64,000 nucleotides of DNA from CAVQFD01 sp963724695. GTDB taxonomy: Bacteria; Acidobacteriota; Vicinamibacteria; Vicinamibacterales; CAVVIG01. Both the position numbers and the translations under genes were made by a program. The stretch lies in contig CAVRVW010000010.1 of assembly GCA_963724695.1 (NCBI GenBank), positions 124,001 through 188,000 on the forward strand, given 5' to 3'. Under the pieces are notes generated by a model that was given only the letters and a program-made list of their open reading frames with translations, had not been told where the DNA came from and searched no databases. This document shows, piece by piece, positions 42,701-51,315 of this stretch (the first letter of the stretch is position 1; each line of letters begins with the position of its first letter).

Positions 42701-43539
42701 CTACAGCTTCAGATACTCTCGAAGCCGGCGCGTCTGCGTCCGGCTGACGGGAATCTCCGTCGCCTTCGGGTCTTTCATCCTCAGAATGTAGTTCCGGCTG
42801 AACCAAGGTACGATCTCCTTGATCTTGTTGATATTGACAAGATGCGACCGATGGACGCGCCAGAAGACGTCGGGTCGAGCCGCGTCTGCCAGGTCATCCA
42901 GCGTCCGATAGTTCGACGTCCCTGCGTGCTGGTCGGTGACGACGGTGATGCTCTCGTCGGCGAGCGACGCGTACATGATCTCTTCGGCGTGCACGAGCAG
43001 AAACCGCTCGCCGACCTTGATGGCCAGCCGATCGCGGCGATTCTGACGATCCGAGACGAGCTGGACGATCCGCTCGAGCTGGGCGTTGCTCATGGCCGCG
43101 GCCCCTGTCGCCGCCGCGTCCGACTGCCGGCGCTCGTCGTCGCCGGCGCGCCGGTCCTCGGAAATGCGCCGCCTCGCGCGCTGCAGCGCCGTTTCGAGGC
43201 GCGCGGGATCCACGGGCTTGAGCAGGTAGTCGACGGCGTTCACCTCGAAGGCCTCGATGGCATGCTGATCATAGGCCGTGACGAAGATGATGTGCGCCGC
43301 CGGGCCCTCGTCGAGCATCCGCCGCGCCACCTCGAAACCGGTCAGGCCGGGCATCTGGACGTCGAGAAAGACGACGTCCGGGCTGCAGCCGGTCGATGGT
43401 CTCGAGCGCCTCGACGCCGTTGCCGGCCTGGCCGATCACCTCGACGCCGCCCAGCCGGCCCAGGAGGTACCCGAGCTCGTCACGCGCGAGCTGCTCATCA
43501 TCGACGACGATCGGTACGGAGATCGACGTCGGGCATCAT
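42701..43539 (-). pseudogene. LytTR-family response regulator, frameshifted in the receiver domain
   Basis: ATG 43539 overlaps the kinase stop (ATGA). The receiver domain is split by one-base events near 43512 and 43384: joined it reads IVVDDEQLARDELGYLLGRL, LQPDVVFLDVQMPGLTGFEV (phospho-acceptor Asp) and HIIFVTAYDQHAIEAFEVNA, DYLLKPVDPARLETAL. The intact C terminus is a LytTR DNA-binding domain (IMYASLADESITVVTDQHAG, FWRVHRSHLVNINKIKEIVP). Such regulators bind direct repeats upstream of their targets and, with a LytS-type kinase, control envelope or transport genes. Target unknown; lepB and the CDF gene follow. Confidence 0.82.
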
Positions 43540-44868
43540 GCGATCACGCGCTCGGGCACGGACAGCTCCGGAATCTCGAGGCGTGCGCAGGTGCCCTGCC
43601 CCGAGACGCTGGTCAGCCGAATCTGGCACTGCGCGCCGTAAATCGTACGCGAGCCGCTCGTTCACGTTGCTCAGGCCGATCCCGCCCCCGAACGCCTGCT
43701 CGAGGCGTTCCTGCGTCATCCCGAGCCCATCGTCGCGGAGCTCGATGATGGCGTGGCCGCCGTGCAGGCTGGTCTTGATGGTGATCCGACCGCCGCCGAC
43801 CTTGCGCGACAGCCCGTGCTTGATCGAGTTCTCGACGAGGGGCTGCAGAATCATGCTGGGCACGATGATGTCGAGCGTGTCGGGGCTGATCTCCTTCTGG
43901 ACCTGGAGCTGGGGCCCGAAGCGGATCATTTCGATGTCCAGGTACTCGCCGACCGAGTCGAGCTCTTCGCGCAGCGTGACGAAGTGGTCGGTGCTGCGCA
44001 TCAGCCGGCGGAGCAGTCCCGAGAGCTTCATGATGAGCATGCGCGCGGTGTCGGGCTGCGTGCGCACCAGCGACGAGATCGACGCGAGCGTGTTGAAGAG
44101 GAAGTGCGGGTTGATCTGGCTGGCGAGCGCGTCGATCTTGGCCGCGAGCAGCAGCTTCTCCTGCTCCTGCAGGCGGTGCTCGATGCGCGCGTTGTTCCAG
44201 ATCTTGATCGGGGTGGCGACGCCGAGGACCGTGGCGAGCAGGACCACGGCCAGCGTCCACGTCCACATGGTGTCAGGCTGGAGGTAGATGAACAGCCGCT
44301 GGTGCGCGCCCCAGCGCAGGCCGAGCGCGTGGCGCAGGAGCTCGAGGCCGATCGGCGCGAGCAGCAGCATCACCTGCCAGTCGATCTGGACCCGCCGCAC
44401 CATCTGCCAGGCGCGCCGATGCAGGTGGGTGAACACGAACGGCGAGAAGTGCCAGATCGACTCCTTCGGGCAGAGCTCGCGCAGGCCACCTCCGGCGAAC
44501 CCGCAGCCGACGGCAAACGGCAGGGCGATCCACTCGCCCCCGAAGACCGGGGGCACGCCGACGAGCGTGCCGACCAGCGCTCCGGCGTACGGGCCGGCGA
44601 TCAAGCCCGCGAGAAAGGAGCCTTCGAGGCTGAGGTCGGCCGCGTAGTAGTCGAGCAGCAGCCGGGCCATCACGCCCGCCGAGAGGGGGATGCCCAGGGC
44701 GAGGGCGAACACCAGGCGGTCCGGCCAGGCGCGGCGCTCGAAGATCAGAATGTGCCGGAACCGCCGGTAACGGACCAGCATGGTGGCCAGGGCGGCCATC
44801 GCGGCCAGCTTGACCACGAGCGTGGTGAGCAGCACCTGGTTGGCCGTGAGGAATTGCGGTCCGCGCAT
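43536..44868 (-). pseudogene. LytS-type sensor histidine kinase with one frameshift near its C terminus
   Basis: ATG 44868. Residues 1-210 form a 5TM-LYT-like sensor with about six membrane helices (FALALGIPLSAGVMARLLLD, GSFLAGLIAGPYAGALVGTL). The kinase part has the His box QINPHFLFNTLASISSLVRT, the N box LQPLVENSIKHGLSRKVGGG and the G box ELRDDGLGMTQERLEQAFGG. Near 43647 an extra G interrupts the last 40 residues; corrected they read TIYGAQCQIRLTSVSGQGTC and end at 43536. It phosphorylates the LytTR regulator encoded just downstream. 39 bases from the divergent nuoI-like gene. Confidence 0.85.
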
Positions 44869-44871
44869 TGA

Positions 44872-44900
44872 TTTACTTGATCTTATCGGCCGGGTAAACT
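44872..44900 (+). promoter_or_regulatory. Promoter TTTACT-N17-TAAACT for the NuoI-like gene
   Basis: TTTACT at 44872-44877, 17 bases, TAAACT at 44895-44900. The -10 ends 7 bases before the ATG at 44908, so the mRNA is predicted to be leaderless, as for the genes at 3296 and 61967. Confidence 0.6.
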
Positions 44901-44907
44901 GAGGGCA

Positions 44908-45354
44908 ATGGCCCTTCTCCGACCGCTCCTCGTGGGATTTGCGACAACATTCAGGCATCTCTTCCGAAAACCCGTCACGGTCAACTACCCTGAGCAGAAA
45001 GTGCCCATGTTCCCCAGGTACCGGGGCAAACAGGTGCTGATGCGCGACGAGAACGGCCTGGAGAAATGCGTGGCCTGCGGCCTGTGCTCGGTGGCGTGCC
45101 CGGCGGACGCGATCTACCTCGAAGCCGCCGAAAACGACGGGAGCGTGCAGGCGGGCCCCCGTTACGCCTCGGTCTATCAGATCCACAAGACGAGGTGCAT
45201 TTTCTGCGGCTATTGCGAGGAAGCCTGCCCGGTCGGCGCGATCTTCATGGGCAAGGACTACGAGCTCGCGGTCTACAGCAAGGACGACTTTGTCTGGGAC
45301 AAGAAGGACATGCTGGTGCCCGCATCGGTGACACCAACGGCCGCTTCGCGGTAG
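44908..45354 (+). CDS. nuoI: NuoI-like 2[4Fe-4S] ferredoxin subunit (148 aa)
   Basis: Two complete CxxCxxCxxxCP clusters: C54-C57-C60-C64 (KCVACGLCSVACPADAI) and C97-C100-C103-C107 (RCIFCGYCEEACPVGAI). The N-terminal segment (GFATTFRHLFRKPVTVNYPE, then PRYRGKQVL) matches complex I subunit I, which holds clusters N6a and N6b in the arm that passes electrons to quinone. It is not in a nuo operon: the neighbours are a divergent kinase and a phosphoesterase. That makes it either a relocated complex I subunit or an extra paralogue with its own promoter. Confidence 0.88.
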   Translation: MALLRPLLVGFATTFRHLFRKPVTVNYPEQKVPMFPRYRGKQVLMRDENGLEKCVACGLCSVACPADAIYLEAAENDGSVQAGPRYASVYQIHKTRCIFCGYCEEACPVGAIFMGKDYELAVYSKDDFVWDKKDMLVPASVTPTAASR

Positions 45355-45375
45355 GGCCGTTGGGACAGGAGGGGA

Positions 45376-45412
45376 ACGTGCCCGACCTGCCTGACCCGCC
45401 TGACCTCCCCGA
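45376..45412. repeat. 9-base array (CCGACCTGCC-type) between nuoI and the phosphoesterase
   Basis: GTGCCCGAC, CTGCCTGAC, CCGCCTGAC, CTCCCCGAA at exact 9-base spacing, ending at the base before ATG 45413. It is the complement of the G-rich class and forms the whole leader of the phosphoesterase gene, so no normal ribosome site is visible. Confidence 0.6.
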
Positions 45413-46108
45413 ATGAGAATCGGAGCTCTCGGCGATATTCACGGCGCGTTCGACGTTGCGCAGGACATCATGGCGCGCCACCCCGAGGTCCCCTTCTGGG
45501 TCCAGGTCGGTGATGTCGCCACCAACGACGGCGAGTACTTCACACCGGTTCGCCCCCTCTACTTCATCAAGGGCAACAACGAGGACTTCGACGTGCTGGC
45601 CGCTGCAGCGGCGGGGCGGCCGCCCGCGCCGAACCTGCACTACCTGCCGAATGGCGCCCTGCATGTCGTCGGGCCCTGGCGAATCGCGGCGCTCGGCGGA
45701 ACGTTTGCGCCGAGTTGGTACCACACGCGGGCCGACGCGCTGCCGCCGTCACGGGGCCGCCGGCCCCCAGGCACATCGGTGAAGCTCGGGAAGAGCCGCG
45801 ACGACAAGCGCCGCCACTTCGTGCGCGACGAAGTGCTGGCCTGCAAGAGTCTCGCGGGCATCGACGTCGTCCTCACCCACGAGGCGCCGCGGCCGTTTCA
45901 CCCGGAGGGACGTCGCATCGACGCGGGCAAGACGGCGATCAACGAGGTGCTCGCGGCGCTGCGGCCCCGCCTGCACCTCTTCGGGCACCACCACGAGTTC
46001 ACCGATTCGGTGCGGCAGGGTGTCCGGTCGATCGGGCTCGATCTGGTCAGCAAGTCGTACCTCGTGGTCGATGCCGACACGCTCAAGTGCGAGCGCCTCG
46101 ACACATAA
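45413..46108 (+). CDS. Calcineurin-type metallophosphoesterase (231 aa)
   Basis: Carries the five metal blocks of the family: GALGDIHGAFD (D8, H10), QVGDVATNDG, FIKGNNED (GNHE variant with Asn for His), DVVLTHEAPRPFHP and HLFGHHHEFTDS. It should be a cytosolic two-metal phosphodiesterase or phosphatase; nothing shows the substrate. The GNNE variant also occurs in active relatives of lariat-debranching and Ap4A-type enzymes. It ends 7 bases before the homocysteine methyltransferase gene, so the two are probably transcribed together. Confidence 0.82.
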   Translation: MRIGALGDIHGAFDVAQDIMARHPEVPFWVQVGDVATNDGEYFTPVRPLYFIKGNNEDFDVLAAAAAGRPPAPNLHYLPNGALHVVGPWRIAALGGTFAPSWYHTRADALPPSRGRRPPGTSVKLGKSRDDKRRHFVRDEVLACKSLAGIDVVLTHEAPRPFHPEGRRIDAGKTAINEVLAALRPRLHLFGHHHEFTDSVRQGVRSIGLDLVSKSYLVVDADTLKCERLDT

Positions 46109-46115
46109 TGAGTTC

Positions 46116-47960
46116 ATGCTGACGTTCTCCGACGCGCTCGCCGAGCGCATCCTCGTGTGCGACGGCGCGATGGGGACGATGCTCTACGCCAAGGGCGTGT
46201 TCATCAACAAGAGCTTCGACGCGCTGAACCTGTCGCGACCGGAGCTGGTGGAGCAGGTCCACCACGAGTACGTCCGCGCGGGCGCCGACATCGTCGAGAC
46301 GAACACGTTCGGCGCGAACCGGATCAAGCTCGCCGCGTTCGGCATGGCCGACGCCCTCCGCGAGATCAACATGGAGGGCGCGCGCATCGCGCGTCGGGCC
46401 GGGGGCGGCCGGGCGTTTGTGGCCGGGTCGATCGGTCCGCTGGGGATCCGGATCGAGCCCTGGGGCAAGACCGGTGTCGACGAAGCGCGCGAGTACTTCC
46501 GGGAGCAGGCGCTGGCGCTGCTCGAGGGCGGCGTGGATCTGTTCGTGCTCGAGACCTTCCGCGACCTGAACGAGATCGGCGCCGCCATCGATGCCGTCCG
46601 GATGATCTCGGACCTGCCGATCGTCGCGCAGATGACCACCGAAGAGGACGGGAACAGCCTCGACGGAACGCCGCCGGAGCGCTTCGCGCCGGAGCTCGAG
46701 GCCCGAGGCGCGACCGTGATCGGCGTCAACTGCGCTGTCGGGCCGGCGCCGATGCTCGAGACGATCGAGCGCATGGAGGCGGTGACGCGCCTGCCGTTGT
46801 CCGCACAGCCCAACGCAGGCAAGCCGCGCGACGTCGAAGGACGCAACATCTACTTGTGCTCGCCGGAGTACATGGCGTCCTACGCCAGGCGCTTTGCGCA
46901 GCACAGCGTGCGGATTATCGGCGGCTGTTGCGGCACGACGCCCGAGCACATCAGGCAGATCAAGGCGGCAGTCGGCGGTGTGGGGCAGGCAAAGACCTCG
47001 CCGCGGATTTCGTTTCCGCCGGCCGCATCGAGCGCCGGCGGCGAAAGCCGTCCCGTCGCGCGCGAGAAGAAATCCGCGCTGGCCGCGAGGCTCGCAGGGG
47101 GGGCGTTCGTGATCGCCGCGGAGCTGGTGCCGCCGCGGGGATTCGACGCGAGCGCGGTGGTCGAAGCGGCGCGCACGCTGAAGGCACGCGGCGTCGACGT
47201 GGTGAACGTGCCGGACGGCGGGCGGGCGGGAGCCCGGTTGAGCGCGCTGTCCCTGGCGGTGCTCGTGGAGCAGCAGGCCGGCATCGAGACGCTGCTGCAC
47301 TATGCCTGCCGCGATCGCAATCTGCTGGGCATCCAGTCGGATCTGCTCGGTGCGCACGCCATGGGGTTGCGCAACGTGCTGCTCATTACCGGGGATCCCG
47401 CGCGCGTGGGCGAATATCCCGACGCCACGGCGGTCTTCGATGTGGACTCCATCGGGCTCACCAACGTCGTGTCCCGGCTGAACCACGGTGCCGACGTTGG
47501 CGGGCAGAGCATCGGCCCTCCAACGGCCTTTCACATCGGCGTGTCGGTGAACCCGGCAGCCGTGAACCTGGACGAGGAACTGCGGCGGTTCGAGTACAAG
47601 GTCGAGGCGGGCGCCGAATTCGTGCTGACGCGCCCGATCTTCGATGTCGCGCAGTTCGAGGTGTTCCTGCGCCGCATCGAGTCCGCGCGCCTGCCGATCG
47701 TCGCCGGGGTGTTTCCGTTCGACAGCGCGCGAAACGCCGAGTTCATGGCCAACGAAGTGCCGGGGGTTCGTGTGCCCGATGCGCTGCTCGTGCGGATGAA
47801 GCGCGTCGAGGCGGCGGAAGGCGGCGTGGCCGAAGGGGTCGCCATCGCGCTCGAGATCGCACGCGCGCTCAAGGGCCTCGTCCAGGGCCTGCAGGTGTCG
47901 ACGCCAGGGGGGCGTGTGGACACGGCCCTCGCACTCGTCGATGGACTTGGCGGAAGGTGA
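46116..47960 (+). CDS. Bifunctional homocysteine S-methyltransferase / 5,10-methylenetetrahydrofolate reductase (614 aa)
   Basis: The N-terminal half is a Zn-dependent homocysteine methyltransferase: VCDGAMGTMLYAKGVFINKS, IVETNTFGANRIKLAAFG, zinc ligand C206 (IGVNCAVGPAPML) and C271/C272 (IIGGCCGTTPEHI). After a linker at about 290-330 comes an MTHFR TIM barrel (VIAAELVPPRGFDASAVVEA, LLHYACRDRNLLGIQSDLLG, VLLITGDPARVGEYP, FHIGVSVNPAAVNLDEELRR, FVLTRPIFDVAQFEVFLRRI). It makes methyl-THF and methionine in the cytosol; the fusion is a known arrangement in bacteria. ATG 46116 is chosen by the start of the DALAERILVCDGAMGT block. Confidence 0.9.
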   Translation: MLTFSDALAERILVCDGAMGTMLYAKGVFINKSFDALNLSRPELVEQVHHEYVRAGADIVETNTFGANRIKLAAFGMADALREINMEGARIARRAGGGRAFVAGSIGPLGIRIEPWGKTGVDEAREYFREQALALLEGGVDLFVLETFRDLNEIGAAIDAVRMISDLPIVAQMTTEEDGNSLDGTPPERFAPELEARGATVIGVNCAVGPAPMLETIERMEAVTRLPLSAQPNAGKPRDVEGRNIYLCSPEYMASYARRFAQHSVRIIGGCCGTTPEHIRQIKAAVGGVGQAKTSPRISFPPAASSAGGESRPVAREKKSALAARLAGGAFVIAAELVPPRGFDASAVVEAARTLKARGVDVVNVPDGGRAGARLSALSLAVLVEQQAGIETLLHYACRDRNLLGIQSDLLGAHAMGLRNVLLITGDPARVGEYPDATAVFDVDSIGLTNVVSRLNHGADVGGQSIGPPTAFHIGVSVNPAAVNLDEELRRFEYKVEAGAEFVLTRPIFDVAQFEVFLRRIESARLPIVAGVFPFDSARNAEFMANEVPGVRVPDALLVRMKRVEAAEGGVAEGVAIALEIARALKGLVQGLQVSTPGGRVDTALALVDGLGGR

Positions 47961-47965
47961 GGATG

Positions 47966-47971
47966 TATAGT
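47966..47971 (+). promoter_or_regulatory. -10 box (TATAGT) for the pmtA-like gene
   Basis: TGTATAGT in the 52-base gap after the MTHFR fusion; it would start transcription near 47978, 35 bases before the ATG at 48013. No clear -35. Confidence 0.4.
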
Positions 47972-48012
47972 CGCATGGGCCACGAAATCAATACTTTGCG
48001 AGGGATTGCCTA

Positions 48013-48714
48013 ATGGCATTGTTCGAATCGCCCCGGCCGGCCGACGAGGACCCGATCATCGGATCGGACGCGGCGACACGAGCGCTGTCGGTGATGGACG
48101 TCGAAACCCCGTTTGTCGAGGACGTCTACCAGAAGATCTCATCCGTCTACGACTACACCTTCGGCCCCACGCTGCACGCCGGGCGCATCCAGGCCATTCA
48201 ACGCATGGGGATTCGCCCGGCCGACGACATTCTCGAAGTCGGGGTCGGCACCGGCATCAACGCGGCGCTCTACCCGCCGAACTGCGTGGTCACCGGCATC
48301 GATCTTTCTGCCAAGATGCTGGTCAAGGCGGCCGCGCGGCTGGAGCGGAAGGGCGTCCGGAACGTTCGCCTGATGCAGATGGACGCCGAGCGGCTCACCT
48401 TCGCCGACAACCTCTTCGACATCGTGTATGCCCCGTACGTCATCAGCGTCGTGCCGGACCCGGTCGCGGTGGCGCGTGAGATGTGGCGGGTCTGTCGCCC
48501 CGGCGGCCGCGTGATCATCCTCAATCATTTCCGGAGCGCGAATCCGATTGTGGCGGCCGTCGAGCGCGCCATCTCGCCCTTCACGGTCCACATCGGATTC
48601 AAGTCCGACGTGGACATGCCGGCGTTCCTTGCGCAGGCGGAGCTCCAGCCCACATCGATCGAGAAGATCAACATCCCGCGGATCTGGTCGCTCATCACTT
48701 GCCACAAGGCCTGA
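48013..48714 (+). CDS. PmtA-like phospholipid N-methyltransferase (class I SAM, 233 aa)
   Basis: SSVYDYTFGPTLHAGRIQAI is the signature found in Rhodobacter-type phosphatidylethanolamine N-methyltransferases. Motif I is ILEVGVGTGINAALYPPNCV, then VTGIDLSAKMLVKAA, FDIVYAPYVISVVPDP and WRVCRPGGRVIILNHFRSAN. It should add methyl groups to phosphatidylethanolamine at the membrane to make phosphatidylcholine; a close alternative is a methyltransferase for another lipid head group. The coding end overlaps the TTG start of the ArnT-like gene by 16 bases, so it heads a four-gene run (48013-52079). Confidence 0.72.
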   Translation: MALFESPRPADEDPIIGSDAATRALSVMDVETPFVEDVYQKISSVYDYTFGPTLHAGRIQAIQRMGIRPADDILEVGVGTGINAALYPPNCVVTGIDLSAKMLVKAAARLERKGVRNVRLMQMDAERLTFADNLFDIVYAPYVISVVPDPVAVAREMWRVCRPGGRVIILNHFRSANPIVAAVERAISPFTVHIGFKSDVDMPAFLAQAELQPTSIEKINIPRIWSLITCHKA

Positions 48715-50507
48715 GTGTCAGCCGACTCTGGCTGGCCCTGGTTGTCGCGGTCTTCTGCGTCCCACTCTTCCACGACCTCGGCCGGGCCGACACCCGAGAC
48801 GATGAGGCGATCTACTCGTTCGCGGTCGATCGTCTCCTCGAGACCGGCGACTGGCTCGAGCCGAAGAGCATTCCGAACGACGACTGGGTCTTCCTCGAGA
48901 AACCGCCTCTCAAGTTCTGGATCGTCGCAGCGCCCATTCGCCTGGGCGTGCTGCCCGACAACGAGTTCGGCCGCCGATTCTGGGACGCCCTCTTCGGGGC
49001 CGTCGCCTTCGTCTACGTCTTCCTGATCGGCTGCCGGCTCATCGGGCCGGCCTGTGGCGCCATTGCCGTGCTCGTGCTGTTCGTCCACCAGCCGCTGCTC
49101 ATCGCGCACGGGCTGCGCAGCAACAACATGGAAGGCCCGCTTTTCCTTGCCTACTGTGGCGGCATGTTCCACTTCATGGCCTGGACCGACGATCGTTCGC
49201 CGGCCAGCCGCTGGCGGCACGCGCTCGCGGCGGGGGCGTACTTCACGCTCGGCTTCATGACGAAGTTCGTGGCGGTTCTGTTCCTGCCGCTCGTGCTTGG
49301 CCTGACGAGTCTCGTGGCGCCGACGATCCGGCGGCGCCTCGCCTCCGACTGGACCATCTGGCTGGGCGTCACCGCCCTGGTGACCGCGCTGGTCCTCCCA
49401 TGGTTCCTCTGGGCACATCTGAAATACGGGGACTTCTTCTGGAGCGCCATTTTCGGGGCGGCGGTGGTGACGCGGTTCACCGAGTTCCTTGACCCGACCC
49501 ACGTGCAGCCATGGCACTTCTACTGGACATCCTTGTGGGCGCGCCTGCACGACGCGCACATCACGTGGCTCGCCCTCGCCGGCGTGGTGACGCTGGCGGT
49601 GCAAACGGCCCTCAGACGGTCGGTCGACGGGGCGATCGTCCTGCTGTGGCTCTTCCTGCCGCTCGGGCTCATTTCGCTCGGCACCTCGAAGCTGTACCAC
49701 TACGCATATCCGTTCCTGCCGCCGGTGGGGCTCGCGATTGGTTACCTCTGCGGGCTCCTGCTCGCGCTGGGCCCGGTCGTCTTCGGACGCTTTGTCCGAA
49801 AACTCGAGCTCGTCGGCCCATTCCGCAGCCGATCGATGCGAACTGGACCGTTGCGGACAGGGCTCCTGCTGGTGGCAGCGGTCTCAGTTGGAATTGCCGT
49901 CTACAGCCTGGTGTTCGGCCCGTTGCGGATCTCAATCGACGGCCGGGAAGTGTTCAAGAGCTCGGGAGTGTTCCGTCCGCTCGTCCTGGCCGTCGTCGCC
50001 AGCCTGCTGACGGGCGCCGCGCGCGGCGCCGTGCCGGTTGTCGTTTCGGTTCTGGTCGTGAGCCTCCTGCCGCTGCCGACCTATCGGCAGGTCCTCGTTG
50101 GTCTGGGGTCGGAGAGGTCTCCCATTCGTGCGGCGCGAGATTGCGTCCAGCGCGTGCAGGCCGCCACGGCCGGGCCGGGGATCTATGTGGCCGCGGGCCG
50201 GGGGGACCTGCCGTACCCTATTTACTACTCGTTTCGTCACATCCGGCCGATGGTGTTCGCCGAGTCGCCGGGCCCCGAACATCTGGCCGAGTCCTTAAGC
50301 GATCCGGACGGTCGATGGCCGATCCTCGCGAGCGAGGAGAGTTATCAGGCGATTCGCTACAAGCCGAGGCAGGAGCACGTCCGCTCGCCGGGGATGGCGG
50401 TCTACCGGGATCTCGGAAAGGACAACATGGTGCTGCTCCTTCCCGGGCCGTACGCGGTGTGCGAAGTCGAGATAGCGGCCGAGCGGCCCGCCATCGCGGC
50501 GCGGTGA
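48699..50507 (+). CDS. ArnT/PMT-like GT-C glycosyltransferase (602 aa)
   Basis: The TTG at 48699 is the only start before the first helix (SRLWLALVVAVFCVPLFHDL). The first periplasmic loop carries DTRDDEAIYSFAVDRLLETG, matching the DDE acidic motif that coordinates the metal and donor in ArnT-type enzymes; later loops carry EKPPLKFWIVAA and THVQPWHFYWTSLW. About 10-12 membrane helices follow, then a soluble C-terminal part of about 120 residues (EESYQAIRYKPRQEHVRSPG). It should transfer a sugar from a polyprenyl phosphate on the outer side of the inner membrane. Overlaps the PmtA-like gene and is followed by two glycan genes. Confidence 0.82.
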   Translation: MPQGLSVSRLWLALVVAVFCVPLFHDLGRADTRDDEAIYSFAVDRLLETGDWLEPKSIPNDDWVFLEKPPLKFWIVAAPIRLGVLPDNEFGRRFWDALFGAVAFVYVFLIGCRLIGPACGAIAVLVLFVHQPLLIAHGLRSNNMEGPLFLAYCGGMFHFMAWTDDRSPASRWRHALAAGAYFTLGFMTKFVAVLFLPLVLGLTSLVAPTIRRRLASDWTIWLGVTALVTALVLPWFLWAHLKYGDFFWSAIFGAAVVTRFTEFLDPTHVQPWHFYWTSLWARLHDAHITWLALAGVVTLAVQTALRRSVDGAIVLLWLFLPLGLISLGTSKLYHYAYPFLPPVGLAIGYLCGLLLALGPVVFGRFVRKLELVGPFRSRSMRTGPLRTGLLLVAAVSVGIAVYSLVFGPLRISIDGREVFKSSGVFRPLVLAVVASLLTGAARGAVPVVVSVLVVSLLPLPTYRQVLVGLGSERSPIRAARDCVQRVQAATAGPGIYVAAGRGDLPYPIYYSFRHIRPMVFAESPGPEHLAESLSDPDGRWPILASEESYQAIRYKPRQEHVRSPGMAVYRDLGKDNMVLLLPGPYAVCEVEIAAERPAIAAR

Positions 50508-50517
50508 GGAGCGACCC

Positions 50518-51315
50518 ATGGATCTCGCCGAGGCTCGCGCACGTACGAGCGGGGGACGGGCGGCGGAGAGCCGCCACCCGTGGGAGACCGCTCGACTGGA
50601 CGTCGTCGACCGCCTGATTGCGGCCCACGTCAGGCTGGCCCCGGACTCGACCGTGCTGGATGTCGGCTGCGGCGACACGTTCGTGGCCGAGCAGCTCTCG
50701 GCGCGGTACCCGGGCGCGACGTTCTGCGCCGTTGACACGGCGTTCACCGATGATCTCGTCGCGGCCTATCGCCTCCGTCTCGCCGGCACACGCGTTGAGC
50801 TTTATGCCTCGCTCGACGAGATGCCCGCGCCGCCGCAGCCGGTGGCCCTCGTGCTGTTGATGGATGTCATCGAGCACATCGCCGACCCGTGCGGCTTCCT
50901 TCGCGGCCTTCTCGCACGGCCCTACATCGACCGCCACACCCGCTTCCTCATCACCGTGCCGGCGTTTCAGTCGCTCTTTTCTGCACACGACACGTTCCTC
51001 GGCCACTATCGGCGCTATTCGAGCGCCCTGCTCCGCCAGCACGCGGCGGCGTCCGGGCTCGACGTGGACGAGGTCGGCTACTTCTTTTTCAGCCTGTTGC
51101 CGCTGCGCCTCGCGCAAGTGCTCAAGGAGCGGCTCGCGGCGGGCGGTCCGCCGGCGGCCACCACCGGGCTCGTCACGTGGGGGGGTGGGCGGGCATCCGC
51201 GGAGATGCTGCGCCGCGTGCTCGTGTGTGACGCTTCGGTGGCTCTCTGGCTGAAGCGCATCGGCATCATCGTGCCCGGCCTGTCCAACTTCGCCGTATGC
51301 CGGAAGTCTGCCTAG
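50518..51315 (+). CDS. Class I SAM-dependent methyltransferase (265 aa)
   Basis: Motif I reads VLDVGCGDTFVAEQLSARYP, followed by FCAVDTAFT, ALVLLMDVIEHIADPCGFLR (post-I/II 'EHIxDP' motif) and FLITVPAFQSLFSAHDTFLG, HYRRYSSALLRQHAAASGL, the pattern of glycan-cluster methyltransferases that often precede polysaccharide GT2 genes. It starts 10 bases after the ArnT-like gene and its stop overlaps the following GT2 start by 19 bases, so the two are coupled. Acceptor unknown. Confidence 0.78.
   Translation: MDLAEARARTSGGRAAESRHPWETARLDVVDRLIAAHVRLAPDSTVLDVGCGDTFVAEQLSARYPGATFCAVDTAFTDDLVAAYRLRLAGTRVELYASLDEMPAPPQPVALVLLMDVIEHIADPCGFLRGLLARPYIDRHTRFLITVPAFQSLFSAHDTFLGHYRRYSSALLRQHAAASGLDVDEVGYFFFSLLPLRLAQVLKERLAAGGPPAATTGLVTWGGGRASAEMLRRVLVCDASVALWLKRIGIIVPGLSNFAVCRKSA

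Noticed and set aside
46060..46115. SAM or cobalamin riboswitch upstream of the methionine gene
   Set aside because: Only 7 bases separate the phosphoesterase stop and the start of the methyltransferase-MTHFR gene, and no riboswitch core is visible in the coding end.
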